From CALMEE01 sp041748315 (GTDB lineage Bacteria; Planctomycetota; Planctomycetia; Pirellulales; Pirellulaceae): a stretch of DNA of 14,082 nucleotides. The stretch lies in assembly GCA_041748315.1 (NCBI GenBank), contig JBGTDM010000416.1, positions 1 to 14,082 of the forward strand, written 5' to 3'. A program made the translations under genes and the position numbers. Under the pieces are notes generated by a model that saw only the letters and a program-made list of their open reading frames with translations, searched no databases and was not told the DNA's origin. Each line of letters opens with the position of its first letter. Within the stretch, counting starts at the first letter, position 1. This document shows, piece after piece, positions 7,736 to 14,082 of this stretch.

Positions 7736-8791
7736 TCATGCAAAAGCACGTTGTAATTGTGGGGCAACTTCGTCCCCGGAGTGCCGTTCTGGGAGCTCTT
7801 CCAGCAGGCGATCGATGACTTCGTCTGAAAAAATCCCCGTCGACTCTGCATTGAAGTTGGTGATCACGCGATGTCGCAATACGGGTTTTGCCATGGCGCG
7901 GATATCTTCAGTGGAAACGTAAAAACGTCCTTCAAGCATTGCCCGAGCCTTTCCTCCCAGGAGAAGATATTGGACGCCTCGCGGCCCAGCTCCCCAGCTG
8001 ACCCAGTCCTTGATGAACTCCGGAGAATTTTCGTCACGGATTCGAGTCGCACGGACGAGCCGCAACGCATAGTGAATGACATGGGGCGCGACCGGGACTC
8101 GCCGCACCATGTGTTGGAGCCGGATGATATCGTCGCCGGAGAGGACCTCCGCGACGTCGGGCACAATGTCCTGCGTCGTCGTCTCGGCGATGTTGTACTC
8201 TTCGTCATACGACGGGTATTTGACAAAGATCTTGAACATGAAGCGGTCCTGTTGTGCCTCGGGAAGCGTATAGGTCCCCTCTTGCTCGATCGGATTTTGA
8301 GTCGCCAGTACAAAAAAAGGTGCGGGGAGCGGGTGTCGCTCGCCGCCGATCGTGACTTGTCGCTCCTGCATTGATTCCAACAATGCCGCCTGCGTCTTAG
8401 GTGGCGTTCGGTTGATCTCATCCGCCAAAATGATATTTGAAAAGATCGGACCGCGCAAGAATTTGAAACTTCGATCTCCAGAGACTTTGTCCTCTTGAAT
8501 GACTTCGGTCCCGGTAATGTCACTCGGCATCAAGTCGGGCGTAAACTGAATTCGATTAAAACCCAGTCGCAATGTCTTGGCGACGGTACTAACCATCAAT
8601 GTCTTTGCCAATCCAGGCACACCTTCCAGTAAACAATGACCTTGTGCGAAAATCGCAACCAATAACTGTTCCAACACTTCGCCCTGACCAACGATCACTT
8701 TGGAAAGCTCTTGTCGCACCGATCGATATGCAGACTTCAATTGTTCAAGCGCTTGCAGATCGTCACCGCCAGGTTCGTAAGAGTCGGCCAT
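7736..8791 (-). CDS. MoxR-family AAA+ ATPase
   Basis: The protein has 351 residues from ATG 8791 (a TTG two codons upstream is less likely). All AAA+ motifs are intact: Walker A GVPGLAKT (57-64), Walker B IILADE (120-125), sensor 1 ATQNP (163-167), an arginine-finger candidate in EAQQDRF (R183), and the MoxR sequence EINRTPPKTQAALLESMQE. The C-terminal lid holds VSWGAGPRGVQYLLLGGKA, also typical of MoxR. These ATPases form hexameric rings that remodel protein complexes together with VWA-domain partners. It is the first gene of the minus-strand cluster. A 118-base gap separates it from the DUF58 gene, and the divergent intergenic region lies upstream. No strong Shine-Dalgarno is visible. Confidence 0.96.
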   Translation of the reverse strand: MADSYEPGGDDLQALEQLKSAYRSVRQELSKVIVGQGEVLEQLLVAIFAQGHCLLEGVPGLAKTLMVSTVAKTLRLGFNRIQFTPDLMPSDITGTEVIQEDKVSGDRSFKFLRGPIFSNIILADEINRTPPKTQAALLESMQERQVTIGGERHPLPAPFFVLATQNPIEQEGTYTLPEAQQDRFMFKIFVKYPSYDEEYNIAETTTQDIVPDVAEVLSGDDIIRLQHMVRRVPVAPHVIHYALRLVRATRIRDENSPEFIKDWVSWGAGPRGVQYLLLGGKARAMLEGRFYVSTEDIRAMAKPVLRHRVITNFNAESTGIFSDEVIDRLLEELPERHSGDEVAPQLQRAFA

Positions 8792-8838
8792 AATCAAATT
8801 CTTTGCTTTCTGTTAAATGAAAAATAATCAAATGTAAG

Positions 8839-8844
8839 CGTCAA
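8839..8844 (-). promoter_or_regulatory. Possible -35 element for the moxR cluster
   Basis: On the minus strand TTGACG matches five of six bases of a sigma-70 -35 box. About 17 bases on is only TTCATT, a poor -10, so the assignment is weak. It sits about 50 bases upstream of the moxR ATG, a sensible place for a promoter. Confidence 0.2.
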
Positions 8845-8934
8845 TAAACCAGCGATGAAACAACGACTCGTTGCCCAGTATCCCATCGCGAGACAAAAAG
8901 ATTCTGACATGGCCTTTCGCCATCGGTTTCAAGT

Positions 8935-8948
8935 GAACGTAACCGTTC
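8935..8948. repeat. Short inverted repeat in the divergent region
   Basis: GAACG and CGTTC form perfect arms around TAAC. Allowing one unpaired C, the symmetry extends to GTG...CAC (8933-8951). The size and place suit a repressor or activator site between divergent promoters, but a short chance repeat is equally possible. Confidence 0.3.
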
Positions 8949-8991
8949 CACGTGTCGCTTTCAATGACAGACTTACCTATGTGTTCAGGAT

Positions 8992-8997
8992 ATTATA
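8992..8997 (-). promoter_or_regulatory. Perfect TATAAT on the moxR-directed strand
   Basis: The minus strand reads a perfect TATAAT about 200 bases upstream of moxR. No good -35 box stands 16-18 bases before it (the candidates are GATAGA-like). It would imply a long leader. Recorded as a weak promoter candidate only. Confidence 0.2.
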
Positions 8998-9172
8998 TTC
9001 TAACCTAACCCCGTCTATCGACCAGTTACCAACGAGTTCGTCGCAGGCTTTTCACGGAACAACGATGTCGCGGCGGCCCAACGAACCCGATAACTTTCGC
9101 ACCGTCATCGTGTTTCGTAAGCGTTCGAAAAATGACAAAACAAGGACAATCAGCCAAGAATATTGAAACAAA

Positions 9173-9200
9173 TTGATACAAACAGGATTTTGATTGTAAC
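9173..9200 (+). promoter_or_regulatory. Possible promoter for the plus-strand genes
   Basis: TTGATA (9173-9178) and TGTAAC (9195-9200) are separated by 16 bases and match four or five and four bases of the sigma-70 consensus. The -10 overlaps an inverted repeat GTAAC-N7-GTTAC (9196-9212), which would suit an operator. The predicted transcript has a leader of about 200 bases before the ATG at 9409. The match is weak. Confidence 0.25.
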
Positions 9201-9381
9201 GACGCTTGTTACCAAATCGTTTCCAAAAATTACGACGAAATACAATTTGCACCGGGATTTTTGCCGTCGGCAACTCTCCTTGGCCCTTTTGCAGGCAACC
9301 CAGCGGTACCGTCATTTTCGAATGCCAGTTCTATCCAGGTCCACCTCAGACCCAAGTTTTGCTGACACTAAACTTTTCAAT

Positions 9382-9398
9382 TGGACCCTGGTGGTCCA
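9382..9398 (+). repeat. 6-bp hairpin just upstream of the VWA gene start
   Basis: TGGACC and GGTCCA pair perfectly around CTGGT, ending 10 bases before the ATG at 9409. In the mRNA it would sit where a ribosome-binding site is expected, and no good Shine-Dalgarno is visible between it and the start. It could act on translation or as a DNA-binding site. If translation starts further upstream it would instead be coding. Confidence 0.4.
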
Positions 9399-9408
9399 TA
9401 ATAAAGAA

Positions 9409-10515
9409 ATGGAAAAAAGCGCACGCAAATCCCCTGATCCGGCAACGCCATCCGATGCAACGCAACCTGCCGTTGAGAATCGGCTCGATATGCGTGCCGA
9501 AGCGGCGGTTGCAGAAAGCTATCCAAACCACGCCAAGCCCGATTGGCGGAGCGTGTCGATCTCCGCGGCCTTTCACCTCCTGGTATTGGCTGCATTAGTG
9601 CTGTTAGGGTTTCGGGCCGATGTTGGAGGTGGTTCTCCGGACGTGCGGCGAGTCAGCCTGGTTCTGCAGACGTTAAACGATCAAAACGAGATTGATTATT
9701 TGACGGAACAGGACATTCAGCCAGATGCCAATCAAAGCAATTCGACGCCGCCTGAATCGTCGGCGCCCCCTGAGACGCTTGACCCACTGGAGCCGCTCGA
9801 TTCTTCTTCGCTGCCGGCGTTTGAGTTACCATCACTCGATGCACCAGGGATGACTCAAACTCCATCGAGCGACCAGAAACGCAGCCAGACTTTTGAATTG
9901 ACCGAGGCTCAAAAGGAAATGATTGCCGCTGATCAAACTCGGTTTGCAGCCGAGGCAAACCGTGGTGCGGAGGCGACGTTGAGTGTCTTTGGTTCAGGCA
10001 CGATGACCGGCCGCAATTTTGTTTTCGTGATCGATCGCTCAAAAAGTATGGGTGGACAGGGACTTGGGGTGCTGGATCTGGCCTCGCGGCACTTGAGTGA
10101 AGCGATCGACCAACTCCAACCCAATCACCGTTTTCAAATCGTGGCCTATCACCGAACGACAACGATGATCGATGATCGCGGATTGCTCAACGCCACCCCT
10201 GAGAACAAGCAAAAAGTCAAGACATTTGTCAATAGCCTGGCAGCTTTCGGAAGCACCTATCACGACTCCGCACTGTTCCTGGCGTGTTCCCTTCGTCCCG
10301 ACGTGATTGTGCTGATTTCGGATGGTGGCCTACCGTATCTAAATCGCGCTCAATTAGATAATATTCGACGAGCCGCTGGACGTGCGCAAATTCATTGCCT
10401 GGAGTTCGGCCAAGGTCCAAGACAGAGTCGAGGCGGTTTTATGGAAATCCTGGCGTCCGATAACAATGGCTCGTATCGTTATATCGACGTGAGCGAACTC
10501 CGGAAAAATAATTGA
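9409..10515 (+). CDS. Single-span membrane protein with C-terminal VWA domain
   Basis: From ATG 9409 the protein has 368 residues: a charged cytosolic N-terminus (1-47), one membrane span at 48-68 (VSISAAFHLLVLAALVLLGF), a Ser/Pro/Asp-rich linker (about 105-155, with TPPESSAPPETLDPLEPL) and a VWA domain from about 203. The metal site appears complete: D209, S211 and S213 in FVIDRSKSM, T283 in FGSTYHDSA and D305 in VLISDGG. The layout (short N-terminus, one span, proline-rich periplasmic arm, domain) recalls TonB-like proteins and places the VWA outside the cytoplasm. It is divergent from the MoxR cluster and may be another client or partner of that ATPase. The frame is open back to a TTG at 9163, but those 82 residues show no family likeness; ATG 9322 is a second alternative. 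Confidence 0.85.
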   Translation: MEKSARKSPDPATPSDATQPAVENRLDMRAEAAVAESYPNHAKPDWRSVSISAAFHLLVLAALVLLGFRADVGGGSPDVRRVSLVLQTLNDQNEIDYLTEQDIQPDANQSNSTPPESSAPPETLDPLEPLDSSSLPAFELPSLDAPGMTQTPSSDQKRSQTFELTEAQKEMIAADQTRFAAEANRGAEATLSVFGSGTMTGRNFVFVIDRSKSMGGQGLGVLDLASRHLSEAIDQLQPNHRFQIVAYHRTTTMIDDRGLLNATPENKQKVKTFVNSLAAFGSTYHDSALFLACSLRPDVIVLISDGGLPYLNRAQLDNIRRAAGRAQIHCLEFGQGPRQSRGGFMEILASDNNGSYRYIDVSELRKNN

Positions 10516-10554
10516 TCAGCATTGGCCATTCAACATGCAAAATGAACAACCGTG

Positions 10555-12645
10555 ATGTATACGTTTCGATTCAATCCCGACGTTCGACGGACGGCAAGAC
10601 CTAGTTCACGTTTCACGTTCCTGAGAGTGTTTTGTGCCGTAATCATCAGCGGTGGACTTGCCATTTTTTTGATTCCTACTGGCAATTCTGCAATCACCGG
10701 AGACCCACAATCAGATGCCGCTCAGGAATATGCCGTGTGGCTCAAATTCCGCGACGGATCGTTGATTCAGGCAACGGTTCCGGACCAATCCGTTCCCTGG
10801 CTTACCGTGCAAACGGACGGCCGACTCATTGAATCGACGATCAACATTGCTGATATTGATCAGCTTTACTTTACGGAATCGCCTGCCAGTGAACTGGTCG
10901 CAAAGGCACGTCGATGGATCGACCAGTTGTCCTCGAGCGAATTCCATGAGCGCGATCAGGCCGAAAAGAGATTACTTGCCGAAGGGGGGCCCTATGTCGA
11001 ACTGATTAAACTATCCCGGGAAAGAATTTCCGAACCCGAAGCCCGCTTTCGATTGGAACGAGTCTTAAAACATTTGACAGTCACCACGGGTCCTAAGATC
11101 GAGCTGGACACTTTGAATTCTGACAATCGAAAACTGGAAGGAGACGTTCGCGATTGGAAGCTTGTTGGAAAGATCGGTGAGACTCCATTTGCACTCGATC
11201 GAACTGCCCTTCAACACGTCTATTTTGAAAATCCCCTGACAACGATGATCCCTGCGTCAAGCCAATTGGCCAAGCAGATTGAGATCCAGTTTTTCACATC
11301 TCACGAAGACCATTTTTTTCAGGAAGGTCAGGTCCATGCGAGTTTCGAACAGGATCAGTCGGGTAAACGGATCGCTAGAAACCAAGTGGCTCACGAACTA
11401 TTTCACTTTCTCGGATTGAACTTGCGCTGCGAACACCTCGGTTGGGACATCATTATTGCCGGGTTTCAATTTACCAACAGCGTCTCTCGAAACAATTCAA
11501 TTGGCACCTATTTTCTCGATCCGGAAACGAACAATCGATCTCGGTATCTGGGTGTTACAGAAATTACCTTTTGCCAACCTGGGTTCCCAAAGATGCCGGC
11601 GGCCGTCGAGATGGCGGGACTATTCCTGGAGATCGTTGTACCCCGGCAGCATGTGATCGAAGCGTACAATGCCGCTGGGCACCGGATCGCAATGCTGGAA
11701 ACGGCATCCGAACGAACCTCATTTCTCGGGCTAAAATCGAATGAGCCGATCAGTCGGATTCGCGTCTCGCCAAACTATGCGCTAAATCTGCCCGAAGAAG
11801 AACTGAACGATGATTATGCAATCGATGACATCTGTTTTCGTGGTCTGGTCCGTCTTACCGATCTCAATCGAAGTGATAAGTTTCAATTGATGTTTAAAAC
11901 CGGTGAACAACTCTATTGTGACATGGTCCACTTTGAAGAGGGGCAAGTTGTTGTCAGCGATCAAAGATTTGCCGACCAACCATTGAGGTTTGAGCACGGC
12001 CAACTCGCTTCTATATCGGGCCCTGCACTTCAACCGACCGCTATGGAGAACGTCAATGAAACGACGGATGAACCTCAATATTTTTTTGTCATGTTGAGTG
12101 ATGGCTCGATCATCAAGGCAACAGATACAGATTCCAATCAAGTCAATTCACTGGATTTCGGAGCGATTCCGTGGTCGCGTATCAATGGTTTTTGGAGTGG
12201 TCCGGTCGCCCGGTACCCTGGGCCACTCGACTTTAGTCATGCCAACACAGTCGCCGTTTATCCAACCTGTCGCTTTCTGATCAAGGAATTCGTTATTGCA
12301 GACGGCCAGTTCACCATTCAGCCGGAGTCACTTGAACGAATGCAACAAAATGCCGAGTTGAAACTTGGTCAGCCAGATCCGCAAGTCGATTTTGCAAATG
12401 ATGGGCTCGCTTTTGACTTTTTAAGTTCACCCACGGTGTGGCTGAAAATTCCAACGGTTGTCTCCGCCCAATCCGGAATCGTAAGGTTAAAGGATGGTCA
12501 ACAATTTGTCATTGACGAAGTCGATGACGGGTTCACCTTGGATAGTATTGAGGCACAATCCGTGACGATTTCGATGGGCGGAGTTCAACTCTCGTTGTCC
12601 ATCGACGATATCGCTGTGTTGCGTCTAGCGGACGACAACCCCTAA
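10555..12645 (+). CDS. Large exported protein with HEAT-like module and repeated strand-rich segments
   Basis: The protein has 696 residues from ATG 10555 (a GTG lies one codon upstream). A signal peptide or anchor covers about 21-45 (LRVFCAVIISGGLAIFLIPT). Residues about 111-175 form a helical pair around SSSEFHERDQAEKRLLAEGG and ARFRLERVLKHL, the planctomycete HEAT-like motif. A middle part (about 245-410) looks like a beta-sandwich carbohydrate-binding type domain with FTNSVSRNNSIGTYFL and LFLEIVVPRQHVIEAYNAAG. Around it are several similar segments of the form 'hxhxDGSxhxA ... I..I..h.f', at about 61-106, 441-487, 509-547 and 641-691. No catalytic motif is visible. It begins 39 bases after the VWA gene, so it is probably co-transcribed; an envelope location is inferred. 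Function unknown. Confidence 0.85.
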   Translation: MYTFRFNPDVRRTARPSSRFTFLRVFCAVIISGGLAIFLIPTGNSAITGDPQSDAAQEYAVWLKFRDGSLIQATVPDQSVPWLTVQTDGRLIESTINIADIDQLYFTESPASELVAKARRWIDQLSSSEFHERDQAEKRLLAEGGPYVELIKLSRERISEPEARFRLERVLKHLTVTTGPKIELDTLNSDNRKLEGDVRDWKLVGKIGETPFALDRTALQHVYFENPLTTMIPASSQLAKQIEIQFFTSHEDHFFQEGQVHASFEQDQSGKRIARNQVAHELFHFLGLNLRCEHLGWDIIIAGFQFTNSVSRNNSIGTYFLDPETNNRSRYLGVTEITFCQPGFPKMPAAVEMAGLFLEIVVPRQHVIEAYNAAGHRIAMLETASERTSFLGLKSNEPISRIRVSPNYALNLPEEELNDDYAIDDICFRGLVRLTDLNRSDKFQLMFKTGEQLYCDMVHFEEGQVVVSDQRFADQPLRFEHGQLASISGPALQPTAMENVNETTDEPQYFFVMLSDGSIIKATDTDSNQVNSLDFGAIPWSRINGFWSGPVARYPGPLDFSHANTVAVYPTCRFLIKEFVIADGQFTIQPESLERMQQNAELKLGQPDPQVDFANDGLAFDFLSSPTVWLKIPTVVSAQSGIVRLKDGQQFVIDEVDDGFTLDSIEAQSVTISMGGVQLSLSIDDIAVLRLADDNP

Positions 12646-12671
12646 TATTGGTTTCAACGACTCGAGCTGCC

Positions 12672-13655
12672 ATGAATGCTTCAAGCACGTCTGCTTCGAC
12701 TAATCCGCTGCTTTCGTTGGATGATGTGGTCCAAGCGGCCCGGCGAATTGAGTCTCGGGCTCATCGTACTCCCGTCATGACCAGTCGCTCGGTTGACGAA
12801 CTCGCGGGTGCTCGATTGTTCTTCAAGTGCGAGCATTTGCAACGGGTCGGTGCTTTCAAATTCAGGGGAGCATGCAATGCTGTAGCGCAAATACCCGACG
12901 CCGTACGACCTTGTGGAGTCGTGACGCACAGCTCAGGCAATCATGCGCAAGCCCTCGCCCTGGCCGCCTTGCAGTTCGGAATCGAGGCTCATATCGTAAT
13001 GCCCTCGACGGCACCCAACGTTAAACGCGAAGCGGTCATCGGCTATGGTGCCAATGTGATAACGTGTGAACCAAACCTCCAAGCCCGAGAATCAACGGCC
13101 GCTGAAATTCAACAGCGAACCGGTGCCTGTCTGATTCACCCGTACAACGATCTGCAGGTCATTACCGGACAGGGTACAGCCGCATTGGAACTCATTGACC
13201 AAGTCGCAGATTTGGATGTCGTGGTTACCCCGATTGGTGGTGGTGGGTTGATATCGGGAACGTGTATTGTCGCATCACAGCAACCGCGACCCATCCGAGT
13301 TGTTGGAGCGGAACCCCTAGGCGCCAACGATGCCGCTCGATCAAAACAAACTGGCAAGTTGATCCCACAAACGGCACCTAACACAATCGCTGACGGTTTA
13401 CTGACCAGCTTGGGAGATTTAACTTGGCCTTACGTCCGAGATGTCGTCGAACAGATTATCACCGTTGATGAAGCGGCGATTATCCGCACTCTGAGATATT
13501 TTTGGCAACGTACCAAACAACTGATCGAACCGAGTTCGGCCGTTGCGGTCGCCGCCGCGATCGAACTCGCCCAACGAGAACGTGATCCGAGCCTGCGCAT
13601 CGGGATCATCGTTTCCGGAGGCAATGTCGATCTCGACAATCTTCCCTGGAGTTAA
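12672..13655 (+). CDS. Serine racemase-like / threonine dehydratase, PLP fold-type II
   Basis: The protein has 327 residues from ATG 12672. It deaminates threonine/serine to 2-oxo acids or interconverts serine enantiomers using pyridoxal phosphate. The PLP lysine is K63 in GAFKFRGA. HSSGNHAQALA (86-96) carries the serine used as the second catalytic base in serine racemases. The phosphate-binding loop is GGGGLISG (189-196), and SGGNVDLD (314-321) holds the serine that contacts the cofactor ring. EPLGANDAA (213-221) reproduces the E / A / D spacing of the divalent-metal site of eukaryotic serine racemase (E213, A217, D219). There is no C-terminal ACT domain, so it is not the isoleucine-inhibited biosynthetic IlvA form. 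It follows the previous gene by 26 bases. A TTG at 12648 is a less likely start. Whether racemase or dehydratase activity dominates cannot be read from sequence. Confidence 0.92.
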   Translation: MNASSTSASTNPLLSLDDVVQAARRIESRAHRTPVMTSRSVDELAGARLFFKCEHLQRVGAFKFRGACNAVAQIPDAVRPCGVVTHSSGNHAQALALAALQFGIEAHIVMPSTAPNVKREAVIGYGANVITCEPNLQARESTAAEIQQRTGACLIHPYNDLQVITGQGTAALELIDQVADLDVVVTPIGGGGLISGTCIVASQQPRPIRVVGAEPLGANDAARSKQTGKLIPQTAPNTIADGLLTSLGDLTWPYVRDVVEQIITVDEAAIIRTLRYFWQRTKQLIEPSSAVAVAAAIELAQRERDPSLRIGIIVSGGNVDLDNLPWS

Positions 13656-13714
13656 CGCGATACTGGCGGTCAGTCTGTACGGAATCCGTCGCTTGAATCC
13701 GGTTTCTAACCGCA

Positions 13715-13729
13715 GGGCGGAAAACGCCC
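13715..13729. terminator. Possible hairpin between convergent genes
   Basis: GGGCG and CGCCC pair perfectly around GAAAA, about 60 bases after the PLP enzyme's stop and about 100 bases after the opposing gene's stop. Only a 5-bp stem and no T-run are present, so it is at best a weak bidirectional terminator. The rest of 13656-13828 shows nothing else. Confidence 0.3.
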
Positions 13730-13828
13730 GACTTCGCTGCTGATCATTACATCAAAGCGCATGGAGGACGACTCGGAAATCAATCGGGTATGCTCGATAC
13801 CAATCCATCATTTTGATCTTACAAGACC

Positions 13829-14082
13829 TCAATCGATCACGGGCGCTGCATTGTTGTCATCGTCCTCGAGTTCACCACAATCGGCAATCGTGATGATTTT
13901 CGAGGGACGGCCACTTCTCGAACCAAGCTTCTCGATCCCCTCAACGACGTCCATTCCTTCGAGAACCCGTCCAAAAACAACATGGCCTCCGTCCAGCCAA
14001 TCGGTTTTGATCGTGGTAATGAAAAACTGAGAGCCGTTCGTATTTTTGCCTGCGTTCGCCATGCTTAACACACCCGGTCCGT
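13829..14082 (-). CDS. Cyclophilin-type peptidyl-prolyl isomerase (5' end off the window)
   Basis: Only the C-terminal 83 or so residues are present; the frame is open through the right edge. The piece reads GPGVLSMANAGKNTNGSQFF, then ITTIKTDWLDGGHVVFGRV and a GSRSGRPSKIITIADCGEL end. The active-site positions in this half are kept (the QFF phenylalanines, W-L of DWLDGG, and the His of GGHVVF). It catalyses cis-trans isomerisation of Xaa-Pro bonds during protein folding. The sequence is unusually close to eukaryotic cyclophilin A in its 'GSR.G.PSK.ITIADCG' end. A short acidic tail (ELEDDDNNAAPVID) follows. Location cannot be judged because any signal peptide lies outside the window. It converges with the PLP enzyme gene. 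Confidence 0.93.
   Translation of the reverse strand, partial: GPGVLSMANAGKNTNGSQFFITTIKTDWLDGGHVVFGRVLEGMDVVEGIEKLGSRSGRPSKIITIADCGELEDDDNNAAPVID

Larger units (their letters stand above)
8792..9408. other. Divergent intergenic region, no convincing gene
   Basis: About 617 bases separate the moxR start from the first plus-strand gene. Open frames on the plus strand (about 100 codons from 8855, and an upstream extension of the VWA gene from 9163) have no domain and an irregular composition. The region contains AT-rich patches (around 8815-8845 and 8985-9000), several short inverted repeats and weak promoter-like hexamers in both directions. It most likely carries the promoters of both transcription units; an untranslated leader or small RNA cannot be excluded. 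Confidence 0.6.

Noticed and set aside
7618..7851. 78-residue N-terminal extension of the DUF58 protein into moxR
   Set aside because: It overlaps the moxR coding region by over 100 bases and is basic and unlike DUF58; GTG 7617 gives the standard family N-terminus.
7864..8523. 219-codon minus-strand frame inside moxR
   Set aside because: It is an Arg/Ser-rich shadow frame of the well-supported MoxR gene.
8855..9166. 103-codon plus-strand open frame in the divergent region
   Set aside because: No recognisable domain, no ribosome-binding site and an irregular composition; treated as intergenic.
9163..9408. 82-residue N-terminal extension of the membrane VWA protein
   Set aside because: The TTG start and the extension's sequence show no family features; from ATG 9409 the protein has a sensible single-span layout.
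13761..14030. 89-codon plus-strand frame at the right edge
   Set aside because: It is antisense to the cyclophilin gene, whose motifs are unmistakable.

Overview
The window looks like a chromosomal segment of a planctomycete, most likely of the Pirellula/Rhodopirellula kind. The main reasons are the MoxR / DUF58 / BatA-type / VWA gene set, the very large exported proteins with PQQ-type propellers and HEAT-like 'EFHERDQAEKRL' modules, mid-range GC and sparse Shine-Dalgarno sites. This assignment rests on recognising families, not on a marker gene. I see no tRNA, rRNA, CRISPR array, insertion sequence or phage gene.

Left and centre, minus strand (about 1-8791, transcribed right to left): a five-gene cluster. 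In transcription order it holds a MoxR AAA+ ATPase (8791-7736), a DUF58 protein with a VWA-type metal site (7617-6694), a BatA-type membrane protein with a VWA-like domain (6622-4337), an exported TPR plus PQQ-propeller protein with a poly-aspartate tract (4312-1799), and a membrane VWA protein with a C-terminal glutamine-amidotransferase-like region that runs off the left edge (1610-1). Between the last two lies a 188-base gap with a 9-bp inverted repeat and a possible 41-codon ORF.

Divergent region (8792-9408): about 0.6 kb with no convincing gene. It holds short inverted repeats and weak promoter-like hexamers facing both ways.

Right, plus strand (9409-13655): a single-span membrane VWA protein, a large exported protein with a HEAT-like module and repeated strand-rich segments, and a fold-type II PLP enzyme resembling serine racemase / threonine dehydratase. 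The spacings of 39 and 26 bases suggest co-transcription. A short convergent gap follows, then the C-terminal part of a cyclophilin-type peptidyl-prolyl isomerase on the minus strand, cut by the right edge.

Working model: MoxR ATPases act with VWA proteins in assembling or remodelling envelope complexes. Here one MoxR sits with four proteins carrying a DxSxS metal-site motif, three of them predicted membrane proteins, and with an exported propeller protein between two of them. That suggests an envelope-located MoxR-VWA machine. Its substrate cannot be told from the sequence. The PLP enzyme and the cyclophilin look like ordinary housekeeping neighbours.
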